Shown one piece after another: positions 22,128 through 31,130 of a stretch of DNA of 64,000 nucleotides. The notes below the pieces were generated by a model. That model was not told the origin of the DNA and made no database searches. It worked only from the letters and a program-made list of their open reading frames with translations. A program made the translations under genes and the position numbers. This DNA comes from an uncultured Pelagibacteraceae bacterium (lineage in GTDB: Bacteria > Pseudomonadota > Alphaproteobacteria > Pelagibacterales > Pelagibacteraceae): the NCBI GenBank assembly GCA_902571525.1, contig CACGCL010000005.1, positions 1 through 64,000 of the forward strand, given 5' to 3'. Position 1 is the first letter of the stretch. Every line of letters begins with the position of its first letter.

Positions 22128-22868
22128 ATGAATGTTTTAGAAGCAAATATTAGAAATACAAAAACAGCTGGTGAACTAAAAATAGTAAGAAACAAGGGAA
22201 ACGTTCCAGGAATTGTGTACGGTGGTTCGGAAAAAAATCAGAATGTTTCTATTTCTATAAAAGTTTTAAAAAGTTTGATGGAGAAAGAAAATTTTCTTTC
22301 AAAAATTATTAAGCTGAAAATTGACGGAAAAGAAGAAAGCGTCTTACCAAAAGAAATATCTTTTGACGTTATTACAGACGAACCGGTACACATAGACTTC
22401 TTGAGAATTATTAAGGGATCAAGTGTTATAATTGAAATACCAGTGAAGTTCATTAATAATGATAAATCTCCTGGTCTAAAAAAAGGGGGTGTTCTAAACA
22501 TAGTTAGAAGAAAAGTTGAATTGAAATGCCCATCAGAAAATATTCCAAGCGAATTAGTAGTTGATTTAGATGGTGTGGATATAGGTCACAGTTTCAAAAT
22601 ATCGTCCATAAAGTTGCCTGAAAAAGTTGTTCCAACCATTACTGGCAGGGACTTTGTAATTGCTACTGTAGCATCTCCAACTGTTATTAAAGAACCTGAA
22701 AAACCAGCAGAGACAGCAGAGGGTGAACAAGCTGCAGATGGATCTGCAGAAGCTCAAGAAGCTGGGACAGCTAAAGAAGGTGCGGAATCAAAAGGTGGAG
22801 CAGAAACAGAAAAAAAAGATGCTGACAAGAAAGATGAGGCCAAAAAGCCTCAATCAGAAAAAAAATAA
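22128..22868 (+). CDS. rplY: 50S ribosomal protein L25/Ctc
   Basis: Ribosomal protein of the long CTC form that binds 5S rRNA. The L25 domain spans about residues 3-90 (RNKGNVPGIVYGG, DEPVHIDFLRI). The beta-barrel TL5 C-terminal domain runs to about residue 185 (FINNDKSPGLKKGGVLNIV). The last 58 or so residues form a low-complexity tail rich in Glu, Lys, Ala and Gly, with G/C-richer codons than nearby genes. Pairing with pth (20 bp downstream) is typical of bacteria. Confidence 0.94.
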   Translation: MNVLEANIRNTKTAGELKIVRNKGNVPGIVYGGSEKNQNVSISIKVLKSLMEKENFLSKIIKLKIDGKEESVLPKEISFDVITDEPVHIDFLRIIKGSSVIIEIPVKFINNDKSPGLKKGGVLNIVRRKVELKCPSENIPSELVVDLDGVDIGHSFKISSIKLPEKVVPTITGRDFVIATVASPTVIKEPEKPAETAEGEQAADGSAEAQEAGTAKEGAESKGGAETEKKDADKKDEAKKPQSEKK

Positions 22869-22888
22869 TTTATTAAATTTTAATTTAA

Positions 22889-23449
22889 ATGTTTTTATTT
22901 GTAGGACTAGGTAATCCCACGCCAAATTCGGAAAATAACCGACATAATATTGGCTTTAAAATAATTGATGCCATAAACTTTAAATTTAAACTATCAAAAC
23001 AAAAGCCTAAATTTAAAGGTCTCTTAACAACTGGAAATATAAATGAAAAAAAAGTTTATGCAATTAAACCATTAACATTTATGAATAATTCAGGAATATG
23101 CATAAGGGAACTCATTGAATACTTTAAGATTGAAGCTGAGAATATTATCGTATTTCATGATGATTTGGATATTGATTTTGGTAAAATAAAAACGAAATTT
23201 GGAGGCTCTAGTGCGGGTCATAATGGAATAGAGTCAATAGATAAATTTATTGGAAAAGATTACTCAAGGGTAAGAATAGGTATAGGCAAACCAAACGATA
23301 AAGTTTCAGTTTCAGATTATGTGCTAAATGATTTTGATGATGAAGAAAAACTACAACTCGAAACTTTAAAAAATAATATTGCAGAAAATTTAGCAATTTT
23401 AATTGATAAAAAATTAGATCTTTTTTCAAGTACAATTAATAATAAATAA
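22889..23449 (+). CDS. pth: Peptidyl-tRNA hydrolase
   Basis: Frees tRNA from dropped-off peptidyl-tRNA. The N-terminus has GLGNPTPNSENNRHNIGF with the catalytic His20. KPLTFMNNSG and the HDDLDIDFGKIKTKFGGSSA motif follow, as does GHNGIESI. The 186 aa length is usual. It lies between rplY and ychF, a conserved order. Its stop codon overlaps the ychF start (TAATG). Confidence 0.96.
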   Translation: MFLFVGLGNPTPNSENNRHNIGFKIIDAINFKFKLSKQKPKFKGLLTTGNINEKKVYAIKPLTFMNNSGICIRELIEYFKIEAENIIVFHDDLDIDFGKIKTKFGGSSAGHNGIESIDKFIGKDYSRVRIGIGKPNDKVSVSDYVLNDFDDEEKLQLETLKNNIAENLAILIDKKLDLFSSTINNK

Positions 23450-24522
23450 TGGGATTTAAATGTGGTATAGTTGGATTACCTAATGTGGGGAAGTCAACTT
23501 TATTTAATGCTTTAACTAATTCATCTAAAGCTCAAGCGGGTAACTTTCCATTCTGCACTATAGAGCCTAATGTTGGCGTTGTTCCAGTTGTAGATAAGAG
23601 GCTAGATAAATTATCTAAAATATCGAAATCTAAAAAAAAGATTTATCCAACCATAACCTTTTTAGATATAGCAGGATTAGTAAAAGGTGCCTCTAAGGGT
23701 GAGGGACTAGGAAATAAATTTTTATCACATATTAGAGAGGTAGACGCAATTGTGCATTTGCTGAGGTGTTTTGACTCTAGCGATATTCAAAATGTAAATA
23801 AGGATGTCAATCCAATTAGAGACCTGGAAATTATTGAAACAGAGATGATGTTAGCTGACCTAGACTCTATACAAAAAAGAATAGACAAAAAAAATTTAAA
23901 GAAGGTAACAAATGATGAACTCAATATACTAAAAGCAACCGCAGATTACATTAATAATGATAAAGATTTAAACGAACTCAGGGATTCATTTGAATTAGAT
24001 TTAATTAACAAATCTGGTTTACTATCTTTAAAACCAAAGCTTTTTGTGTGTAATGTAGACGAAAAGAGTATTTCGTCAGGAAACAAATATTCAGAGACTG
24101 TTCAAAAGATTAATAAAATTGAGAATACAATCCTAGTTTCAGCAGAAATAGAAAATCAGATTAATCAGTTAGATAAAAATGAAAAGGAAAATTTTATGCA
24201 ACTAATGAATATTGAAAAAACAGGTTTAAATTACTTAATTGAAAAGGGTTACAAATTACTTGAACTAGAAACTTTTTTTACTTCAGGACCTGAAGAGTCT
24301 AGGGCGTGGACAATAAAGAAAAATAGCACTGCACCAGTTGCTGCAGGAAAAATACACTCAGATTTTGAAAAAGGCTTTATCAGAGCAGAAACAATTTCTT
24401 ATTGTGATTTTATCTCTGATAATGGCTGGGTAAACTGTAAAAATAATGGTAAGATGAGACTAGAGGGAAAAGATTATTTAGTTAAGGATGGAGATATTTT
24501 AAACTTCCGTTTCAATACGTGA
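23449..24522 (+). CDS. ychF: Redox-regulated ATPase YchF
   Basis: Obg-family P-loop NTPase that binds the ribosome and prefers ATP over GTP. It has GLPNVGKSTLFNALT (residues 7-21), the switch region FLDIAGLVKGASKGEGLGNKF in two parts, the altered specificity motif NVDE in place of NKxD, a central coiled coil and a C-terminal TGS domain (FFTSGPEESRAW to the end). Length (357 aa) is close to the usual 363. The last 24 bp overlap petC on the opposite strand. Confidence 0.96.
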   Translation: MGFKCGIVGLPNVGKSTLFNALTNSSKAQAGNFPFCTIEPNVGVVPVVDKRLDKLSKISKSKKKIYPTITFLDIAGLVKGASKGEGLGNKFLSHIREVDAIVHLLRCFDSSDIQNVNKDVNPIRDLEIIETEMMLADLDSIQKRIDKKNLKKVTNDELNILKATADYINNDKDLNELRDSFELDLINKSGLLSLKPKLFVCNVDEKSISSGNKYSETVQKINKIENTILVSAEIENQINQLDKNEKENFMQLMNIEKTGLNYLIEKGYKLLELETFFTSGPEESRAWTIKKNSTAPVAAGKIHSDFEKGFIRAETISYCDFISDNGWVNCKNNGKMRLEGKDYLVKDGDILNFRFNT

Positions 24523-25278
24523 CCAGATTTTTTTCATGCTAAAGTAAACTAGTATACTTAATATTATAAGATAGATAATTGCTCTAAAGCCTATTTTATG
24601 TCTTTGTTCAAGGTGAGGTTCAGCTGTCCACATTAAAAAACTTACAACGTCCTTTGCCATTTGTTGCTCTGTTGCACTGGTGCCATCAGTATATTCAACA
24701 AGACCATCAGACAAAGGTGCTGGCATTTTTATCTTATTTCCATACATATATTTATTGTAATAAACACCGTCATCTAATTTGATACCCACTGGAGGATCTT
24801 TATATCCAAGCAAGACTGAATAAACATAATCAGCCCCACCCTTTCTGGCTTTGACTAATACAGACATATCCGGAGGATATGCGCCTCCATTTGCTGACTT
24901 GGCCTCTTCATCGTTTGCATAAGGCATCGCAAATTTATCAGATAATCTCGCTGGCCTTGTAAACATTTCGCCTTCTGGGTTTGGCCCATCTAATATTTCA
25001 AAATTTGCTGCAATAGCTTTTGTCTCCTGTATTGAAAATTGAGGACCGCCTTCTTCTGAGAGATTTCTATAAGACATATATTTTAATGAATGACAAGAAG
25101 CACACACCTCTTGATAAACTTGGTAACCTCTTTGTAATGATGCTCTATCAAATTTTCCAAATGGTCCTTTGAAAGTCCAATCAGTTGACAATAATTTATC
25201 AGATTTTTCTGCAGAAATTGACGTGCTATTAAAGATTAAAAAAAAAATTATAGAAAAAAACTTTACAAATTGTAACAT
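24499..25278 (-). CDS. petC: Cytochrome c1
   Basis: Haem subunit of the bc1 complex, passing electrons from the Rieske centre to cytochrome c. In 259 aa it has an N-terminal signal sequence ending near SISA (residue 23), the haem-binding CASCH in VCASCHSLKYMSYRN, the axial Met probably in KIKMPAPLSDG, and a C-terminal membrane anchor near residues 231-248. It is the third gene of petA-petB-petC; its start overlaps the petB stop. Its end overlaps ychF by 24 bp. Confidence 0.96.
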   Translation of the reverse strand: MLQFVKFFSIIFFLIFNSTSISAEKSDKLLSTDWTFKGPFGKFDRASLQRGYQVYQEVCASCHSLKYMSYRNLSEEGGPQFSIQETKAIAANFEILDGPNPEGEMFTRPARLSDKFAMPYANDEEAKSANGGAYPPDMSVLVKARKGGADYVYSVLLGYKDPPVGIKLDDGVYYNKYMYGNKIKMPAPLSDGLVEYTDGTSATEQQMAKDVVSFLMWTAEPHLEQRHKIGFRAIIYLIILSILVYFSMKKIWSRIETEV

Positions 25279-26543
25279 TATAATTTTTGCGTATTCTCAT
25301 TATTTCTTGCGGGTTCCACATTTAAAGAGCCACCTAAAATTGGTTCTGTTATACTCATTGGTAATGGTGTGGTTTTTTCGATCTTACCTAATATTGGCAA
25401 GATTATTAAAAAATGTGCAAAATAATACGCAGTTCCTATTCTTGCAACTAGTAAGTACAGGCCTTCAGCTGGCATTGCTCCAACATAACCTAAAATCAAT
25501 ACATCTAAAACCAGTATCCAATAAAATTGTTTGTAAAGTGGTCTGAAAACAGCAGATCTTACTTTTGAAGTATCAAGCCATGGTAATGCTGCTAAAATTA
25601 AAATCGCTGACAACATTGCTATTACTCCCATAAGCTTATCTGGGATTGATCTAAGAATTGCATAAAAAGGTAAGAGATACCATTCAGGAACAATATGTGC
25701 TGGGGTTACCAATGGATTGGCCTCGATATAATTATCAGCATGACCTAGAACATTTGGTGAGTAAAAAACAAAAAATGCAAATAATATTAAAAATAATAAT
25801 AGTGCGAATAAATCTTTGATAACTATGTATGGATGAAATGAAACTGTGTCTTTAGATGGTTTTTTTATATCAATACCAATCGGATTATTATTTCCAGGAA
25901 CATGTAAGGCCCATATATGCAAAACAACTAAGCCTAATATTAAAAAAGGAATTAAATAATGTAATGTAAAAAATCTTGTTAAAGTTGGATTATCTACAGA
26001 ATAGCCACCCCACAACCATGTAGTAATACTTTCACCAACTAAAGGAATTGCGCTAAATAAATTTGTTATTACAGTAGCTCCCCAAAAACTCATTTGTCCC
26101 CATGGAAGAACATATCCCATGAAAGCAGCCGCCATCATTAATAAATAAATTAAAATTCCTAAAATCCAAATTATTTCTCTTGGTGATTTGTAAGAACCAT
26201 AAAATAGCGATCTAAATATATGTATATAAACAGCAAGAAAGAACATTGATGCTCCATTTGCATGAATGTATCTTATTAACCAACCATAATTAACATCTCT
26301 CATTATGTGTTCTACGCTACTAAATGCTAAATCTGCGTGAGCAATATAGTGCATGGCCAAAACTAAACCTGTTATAATTTGAGTTATCAAACAAAAAGTT
26401 AAAATGCCTCCAAATGTCCACCAATAATTTAAATTTTTTGGTGTTGGATAATCAGTTAAATGATTTGCTAATGTTAACAAAGGTAGTCTATCATTAAACC
26501 ATTTTCCAAATTTTGATTTAGGTTGATAATTATGTTCACTCAT
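25278..26543 (-). CDS. petB: Cytochrome b of the bc1 complex
   Basis: Membrane subunit with two b haems and both quinone sites. Eight hydrophobic segments are visible in 421 aa. Conserved features include [20 protein letters not shown] (Qo site cd1 region), [20 protein letters not shown] with haem-ligand histidines, and the [16 protein letters not shown] motif, where PEWY forms the Qo ef loop. It lies 5 bp downstream of petA. Full length and alphaproteobacterial in form. Confidence 0.97.
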   Translation of the reverse strand: MSEHNYQPKSKFGKWFNDRLPLLTLANHLTDYPTPKNLNYWWTFGGILTFCLITQIITGLVLAMHYIAHADLAFSSVEHIMRDVNYGWLIRYIHANGASMFFLAVYIHIFRSLFYGSYKSPREIIWILGILIYLLMMAAAFMGYVLPWGQMSFWGATVITNLFSAIPLVGESITTWLWGGYSVDNPTLTRFFTLHYLIPFLILGLVVLHIWALHVPGNNNPIGIDIKKPSKDTVSFHPYIVIKDLFALLLFLILFAFFVFYSPNVLGHADNYIEANPLVTPAHIVPEWYLLPFYAILRSIPDKLMGVIAMLSAILILAALPWLDTSKVRSAVFRPLYKQFYWILVLDVLILGYVGAMPAEGLYLLVARIGTAYYFAHFLIILPILGKIEKTTPLPMSITEPILGGSLNVEPARNNENTQKL

Positions 26544-26548
26544 ATTTT

Positions 26549-27061
26549 TTATCCAATTTTAATTGTATTACTATTAACAAATTCATATTTAGGTATTTCT
26601 AAATTGGTAGGTGCCGGACCTTTTCTAATCCTGCCAGATGTATCATAGTGAGAACCGTGGCAGGGACAAAACCAACCTTTATAATCTCCTTTATCAGCAA
26701 GAGGTACACATCCTAGATGAGTGCATACTCCAAGCATCACAAGCCATTCTGGATTTGATGCTCTATCTTCGTCTTTTTCTGGATGTTTAAGTTCAGTCAA
26801 ACTTACTGATTTCGCCTCACTAATTTCATTCTCTGTTCTTCTTTTAATGAATACTGGTTTTCCTCTCCATAATACAGTAATGGACTGACCAGGTTTAACC
26901 GAGGTCACATCAACTTCGGTTGTGGCTAGCGCTTTAACCGAAGCGTCTGGATTCATTTGATCTATTAAAGGCCAAGCGGCTGCTCCAACTCCGACAACCC
27001 CAACGACTGTTGATGCTGTATAAATAAAGTCTCTTCGATTAACTTTTTTTTGATCTGACAT
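26549..27061 (-). CDS. petA: Rieske iron-sulfur protein of the bc1 complex
   Basis: Carries electrons from quinol to cytochrome c1. In 170 aa it shows a twin-arginine-type N-terminus ([21 protein letters not shown]) that also serves as membrane anchor. The two cluster-binding boxes are CTHLGC and CPCHGSHYD, giving two Cys and two His ligands. First gene of petABC. The 68 bp region divergent from trmL must hold the operon promoter. Confidence 0.96.
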   Translation of the reverse strand: MSDQKKVNRRDFIYTASTVVGVVGVGAAAWPLIDQMNPDASVKALATTEVDVTSVKPGQSITVLWRGKPVFIKRRTENEISEAKSVSLTELKHPEKDEDRASNPEWLVMLGVCTHLGCVPLADKGDYKGWFCPCHGSHYDTSGRIRKGPAPTNLEIPKYEFVNSNTIKIG

Positions 27062-27129
27062 TTTAATTATTAAATATACCTAATATACGTATTCATATAG
27101 TATAAAAGTTAAATATATCCATAGTAAGA

Positions 27130-27588
27130 ATGACACATAATAGACCGAAAATTGCTCTTTATCAGCCAGATATACCACAAAATACCGCATCGATTATTAG
27201 AACCTGCTCGTGTTTAGGTATAATGCTTGAAATTATTGAGCCATGTGGATTTATCATAAATGAACAAAAATTTAAAAGAGTTGTGATGGATTATTACGAT
27301 GCTAAAAACATAAATTTTTATAAGAGTCCAGAAAAATTCTTTATGAGTAAAATAAATACAAGAATAATTTTAATGACAACCAAGTCTAAAAAATCATATG
27401 AAGAATTCTTATTTAGACAAGATGACACCGTATTATTTGGTAGAGAAAGCGTAGGTGTGCCAAGTGAAGTACATAGGAAAGTAAATCATAGATTAACTAT
27501 TCCTATGATAAATAAAAAGAGATCACTAAATTTGTCTTCATCAGTATCAATTGTGATATCAAAAATACTTAACCAAGATAATTTTTAA
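27130..27588 (+). CDS. trmL: tRNA (cytidine/uridine-34-2'-O)-methyltransferase
   Basis: SPOUT-class enzyme that 2'-O-methylates the wobble base of tRNA-Leu isoacceptors. The 152 aa protein is the short single-domain form with PKIALYQPDIPQNTASIIRTC at the start, the knot motifs LFGRESVGVP (residues about 98-107) and RLTIPMINKKRSLNLSSSVSI near the end. hemF follows with no spacing, so they are probably cotranscribed. Confidence 0.93.
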   Translation: MTHNRPKIALYQPDIPQNTASIIRTCSCLGIMLEIIEPCGFIINEQKFKRVVMDYYDAKNINFYKSPEKFFMSKINTRIILMTTKSKKSYEEFLFRQDDTVLFGRESVGVPSEVHRKVNHRLTIPMINKKRSLNLSSSVSIVISKILNQDNF

Positions 27589-28416
27589 ATGGATCAAGAT
27601 TTAAAAAAAAAATTAACTAGAAATTGGTTTATCAATCTTCAAGAAATTATATGTAAAGAAATAAATCAAATTGAGGGAGAGAAAGTAAAGTTTTTAAAAA
27701 AAACGTGGAAAAGAAATAAAAAAAAAGATGAAGGTGGTGGTTTTTATTATATTCTTGAAAATGGAAAAGTATTTGACAAAGTAGGTGTTAACTTTTCAGA
27801 AGTTTATGGAAAACTATCCAAAGATTTTATAAAAAAAATTCCTGGAACAAAGAATAATAAAGAGTTTTGGGCATCTGGTATTTCTGTTGTAATGCATATG
27901 AAGAATCCTCATGTTCCAGCAATGCATTTTAATACTAGATATATTTGTACAAATCATGGCTGGTTTGGAGGGGGCATGGATATTACTCCATGTTTTGATG
28001 ATGCAATAATCAAAAAATTTCTATTCAAAAAATTAAAAAAAATGTGTGATAGTCACGATAAAAAGTACTTTGCAAAATATAAAAAATGGTGTGATGAATA
28101 TTTTTATTTAGCCCATAGAAAAGAGCCTAGAGGAATTGGAGGAATTTTTTTCGATTATAAAAAAGGTAATTGGGAAAAAAATTTTGGATTCGTGAGAGAT
28201 TTAGGTATAAATTTTACTCAAATTTTTAAGCAAATTATTAATATTAAAAATAATAAAGTATGGAACTTAAAACAAAAAGATATTCAATATTTTAAAAGAG
28301 GTAGATACGTTGAATTTAATCTATTATATGACAGAGGTACTAAATTTGGATTACAAACAGGTGGAAATGTTGAGGCTATATTAATGTCGCTACCTCCATT
28401 AGCAAAATGGAAATAA
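27589..28416 (+). CDS. hemF: Oxygen-dependent coproporphyrinogen III oxidase
   Basis: Aerobic step of haem synthesis: decarboxylates coproporphyrinogen III to protoporphyrinogen IX with O2. Conserved parts in its 275 aa are GGGFYYILENGKVFDKVGVN, the HVPAMHFNTRY segment, GGGMDITPCF, HRKEPRGIGGIFFDY and GRYVEFNLLYDRGTKFGLQTGG. Slightly shorter than the usual 300 aa. Haem output serves the bc1 and aa3 complexes also encoded in this window. The stop is 3 bp before greA. Confidence 0.96.
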   Translation: MDQDLKKKLTRNWFINLQEIICKEINQIEGEKVKFLKKTWKRNKKKDEGGGFYYILENGKVFDKVGVNFSEVYGKLSKDFIKKIPGTKNNKEFWASGISVVMHMKNPHVPAMHFNTRYICTNHGWFGGGMDITPCFDDAIIKKFLFKKLKKMCDSHDKKYFAKYKKWCDEYFYLAHRKEPRGIGGIFFDYKKGNWEKNFGFVRDLGINFTQIFKQIINIKNNKVWNLKQKDIQYFKRGRYVEFNLLYDRGTKFGLQTGGNVEAILMSLPPLAKWK

Positions 28417-28419
28417 AAA

Positions 28420-28899
28420 ATGAGTAACAAAGAACCAATAACAGTAGAGGGTCTAAAAAAATTGTCTGAGGAATTAGTCTTTTTAAAAGAAAAAAAAAGA
28501 CCAGAGATAGTTAGCGCTATATCAGAAGCTAGATCACATGGTGATTTAAAAGAGAATGCAGAATATCATGCTGCTAAAGAACAACAATCATTAAATGAAG
28601 GAAGAATTCAGGAAGTTGAAGATACTATTGCAAGAGCAAATGTAATAGATGTAACAAAAATTGAAAACATTGGAAAAGTTATTTTTGGTTCAACAGTTTC
28701 TTTGCGAGATTTAGATAACAATGAACAAATTAAATATAAATTGGTTGGTAAGGACGAGGCAGAGATTAAAAAAAAACTCATATTCTATCAGTCTCCGATT
28801 GGCAAAGGACTTATAGGGAAAAACAAGGGAGATTTTGTTGAAATCAATACTCCGTCAGGTAAAAAAAACTTTGAGATTGTTGATGTAGATTATATCTAA
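28420..28899 (+). CDS. greA: Transcription elongation factor GreA
   Basis: Rescues backtracked RNA polymerase by stimulating transcript cleavage. The 159 aa protein has the N-terminal coiled coil with the conserved tip ([20 protein letters not shown], residues 46-65) that reaches the polymerase active site, and the C-terminal FKBP-like domain ([20 protein letters not shown]). Its stop overlaps that of the convergent CCA-enzyme gene by 4 bp. Confidence 0.96.
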   Translation: MSNKEPITVEGLKKLSEELVFLKEKKRPEIVSAISEARSHGDLKENAEYHAAKEQQSLNEGRIQEVEDTIARANVIDVTKIENIGKVIFGSTVSLRDLDNNEQIKYKLVGKDEAEIKKKLIFYQSPIGKGLIGKNKGDFVEINTPSGKKNFEIVDVDYI

Positions 28900-30161
28900 T
28901 TTCTTAAAATATTATCTACTTTTTCAATAGTTAGCTTAAAATTATTATTAAGCCAGACTGACTCTAATTGTTTAAGTTTATCACCTAACAATTTACCATC
29001 TTTGAAATTATATTTTTCTTTTAAAAGTTTCGCACTATAAGGAAAAACTGGAATTTCTTCTATTTCGTGAAAATTATTTAATTCATCAATATTTTGAACG
29101 TTCTTAGATCTTAAAATATGAAATTTGATTAAATCAATTATTTTTTTTCTACCATGTTTGTAAAGCATTATTTTTAAATTTTTTTTTTTGAAAAAATCAT
29201 TATTTAAATTTTTATAAATATTTTTAAGAAATAATATTCTATCTTTTTCAAATTTAGATAAATTAAATTTATGCATAAAGTATTCTGCATTATCAGACTC
29301 ATCTATAATTAAAAGACTTATTAAAAAAGGAAAATCATTATCATTAAATAAAGATTTGCAATCTTTTTTTTCAAATTTTCTTATAACTTCAAAATTTTTT
29401 AGTTGAGGAAAAATTAATTGTATAATTTCTTTTGAAAATCTGTCTCGGGGAATTTTTAAAAAGCCTTTAGATAAAAGGATTTTTTTTAACTCACTAAGCA
29501 ATCTATCATTTGAGATTTTATTAATACCATTAATATTTTGCTTTATTATTTTTTTTATTTCTTCCGAATGATTATTTTTTGAATAAATTAAGAAAAACCT
29601 TATATATCTTAAAATTCTTAAATAATCTTCTTTTATTCTAGTTTTAGGGTTTCCTATAAATTTGACATATCCATTTAATAAATCATCTTTTCCATTAAAT
29701 GGATCAAATAATTCTCCATTCAAATTTGAGTAAATTGAGTTAAATGTAAAGTCTCTTCTATCTGCATCCTCTTTCCAATTCTTGCAATATTGAACTTCAG
29801 CGTGCCTTCCATCAGTTTTAATATCTTTTCTTAAAGAAGTAATTTCAAATTTTTTTTTTTCAATAATTGCAGTTATTGTTCCATATTTTTTTCCAATATC
29901 AATAAATTTAATACTATTTTTATTCAAACAATTTATAACCTCATCTGGGTCAAGGGTGGTGGCCAAATCAATGTCTTCTACTTTCTCTCCTAAAATATTT
30001 TGTCTAACACATCCACCAACAAAAAGTATTTCACTATCAGTTGTATGATTGTTTATTGAATTAAATAAGAGTACAATCCCTGGATCATCTTTTAAAACTC
30101 GAAAACTGTTTAAATAACTGGGTTTTTTTCTATTAAAAATTTTTAAAAACTTTTTAAACAT
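28896..30161 (-). CDS. cca: CCA tRNA nucleotidyltransferase / poly(A) polymerase family
   Basis: Class II nucleotidyltransferase that builds or repairs the tRNA 3' CCA end. The catalytic head has [21 protein letters not shown] (residues about 47-67) with the DxD pair, then [20 protein letters not shown] and RILRYIRFF. The 421 aa length fits the alphaproteobacterial form. On the minus strand the ATG is 4 nt after the 3' CCA of tRNA-Gln, so no room exists for a separate ribosome-binding site. Distinguishing CCA-adding enzyme from poly(A) polymerase by sequence alone is uncertain. Confidence 0.88.
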   Translation of the reverse strand: MFKKFLKIFNRKKPSYLNSFRVLKDDPGIVLLFNSINNHTTDSEILFVGGCVRQNILGEKVEDIDLATTLDPDEVINCLNKNSIKFIDIGKKYGTITAIIEKKKFEITSLRKDIKTDGRHAEVQYCKNWKEDADRRDFTFNSIYSNLNGELFDPFNGKDDLLNGYVKFIGNPKTRIKEDYLRILRYIRFFLIYSKNNHSEEIKKIIKQNINGINKISNDRLLSELKKILLSKGFLKIPRDRFSKEIIQLIFPQLKNFEVIRKFEKKDCKSLFNDNDFPFLISLLIIDESDNAEYFMHKFNLSKFEKDRILFLKNIYKNLNNDFFKKKNLKIMLYKHGRKKIIDLIKFHILRSKNVQNIDELNNFHEIEEIPVFPYSAKLLKEKYNFKDGKLLGDKLKQLESVWLNNNFKLTIEKVDNILRN

Positions 30162-30165
30162 ATTA

Positions 30166-30240
30166 TGGCTGGGGCGCTAGGATTCGAACCTAGGAATGGC
30201 GGTACCAAAAACCGCTGCCTTACCACTTGGCTACGCCCCA
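30166..30240 (-). tRNA. trnQ: tRNA-Gln (anticodon TTG)
   Basis: Reading the minus strand gives a complete cloverleaf. The acceptor stem TGGGGCG pairs with CGCCCCA. The anticodon stem GCGGT/ACCGC closes the loop TTTTGGT, placing TTG at positions 34-36. The T arm is CTAGG-TTCGAAT-CCTAG. The discriminator is G and CCA is encoded. It lies 33 bp after ispE and 4 bp before the CCA-enzyme start on the same strand, so it is probably cut from a shared transcript. Confidence 0.97.
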
Positions 30241-30273
30241 AAATCAATTTCTTATAACATAAAGATCTGATAT

Positions 30274-31104
30274 TTATATAGTTTTAGACAAAACTGACCA
30301 ATATTTTGGGTAATTTTTTCTAAATTTAATAATACTATTTATAATGGAATTTTTAGATTTAGAATAGGCGACAAAACATGACCCTGATCCTGTCATTTTA
30401 ACAAACTTAATACCTGGCTGATTTTTAACAAATTTAATTGGTTTTTTTAATTCTGGATATTTTTTTATAACGATTTCCTCTAAATCATTTTTTAGATCAC
30501 CCAGATTATCTAGCTTTTTATTAATATTTTTTATTGGTTTTGAAAATTTTTTAACTTTAGAAAAAATGGACTTTGTCGAGCACCCATATTTTGGCATGAA
30601 TAGTAATAAAAAATATTTTGTCATTTTATTTAATGTTTTTACTCTGTTATTACTATTTAAGTAAACTGTATTTTTACATAAACCTAACTTCACGTCCTGC
30701 CCAATTGAGTCGCATAAATTTTGTAGTTTTTTTTTATCAAGTTTAATTATTTTCTTTTTAATTAAAATTTTGATTAGAGTAGCGGCATTCATAGATCCAC
30801 CTCCCATACCTGATTTTGATGGTATATTTTTTTTAATTATGACTAAATATTTTTTTTTGAGCAGTTTTTTTTTGTCTAAAATATTTAAAGTTTTTTGAAT
30901 TGTATTTCGAGTAGAAATTTTTTTCGAAAATTCTCCTTTAAATAAAATTTTGTGACCTCGGTATTTTATTTGCTTAAGAGTGACCTCATCATGAAGCGAA
31001 ATAAATGATATTATACTTTGCAATTTATGAAATTTTTTTGTTTTTCCTGTAATATTTAAATTTAGATTTATCTTTGCATGAGATTTTTTTGAATTCTTGT
31101 TCAT
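30274..31104 (-). CDS. ispE: 4-diphosphocytidyl-2-C-methyl-D-erythritol kinase
   Basis: GHMP kinase of the MEP isoprenoid pathway. Motifs in 276 aa: the N-terminal KSHAKINLNLNITGK, the ATP-binding NIPSKSGMGGGSMNAATLI (about residues 89-107) and the late VKMTGSGSCFVAYSK. IspH, a later enzyme of the same pathway, is encoded at 47.4 kb, and the carotenoid genes draw on its products. It follows the TPR gene by 26 bp on the same strand. Confidence 0.93.
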   Translation of the reverse strand: MNKNSKKSHAKINLNLNITGKTKKFHKLQSIISFISLHDEVTLKQIKYRGHKILFKGEFSKKISTRNTIQKTLNILDKKKLLKKKYLVIIKKNIPSKSGMGGGSMNAATLIKILIKKKIIKLDKKKLQNLCDSIGQDVKLGLCKNTVYLNSNNRVKTLNKMTKYFLLLFMPKYGCSTKSIFSKVKKFSKPIKNINKKLDNLGDLKNDLEEIVIKKYPELKKPIKFVKNQPGIKFVKMTGSGSCFVAYSKSKNSIINSIIKFRKNYPKYWSVLSKTI

Positions 31105-31130
31105 AGTAATAGATTTATTAATTAGTAAAA

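Noticed and set aside
22107..22128. Intrinsic terminator between prs and rplY
   Set aside because: Only a 4 bp stem (AGTT/AACT) without G/C strength precedes the T run, and the T run touches the rplY start.
27085..27092. Palindrome ATACGTAT between petA and trmL as an operator
   Set aside because: An 8 bp palindrome in a short AT-rich region is weak evidence; no second copy was noticed near the other candidate targets.
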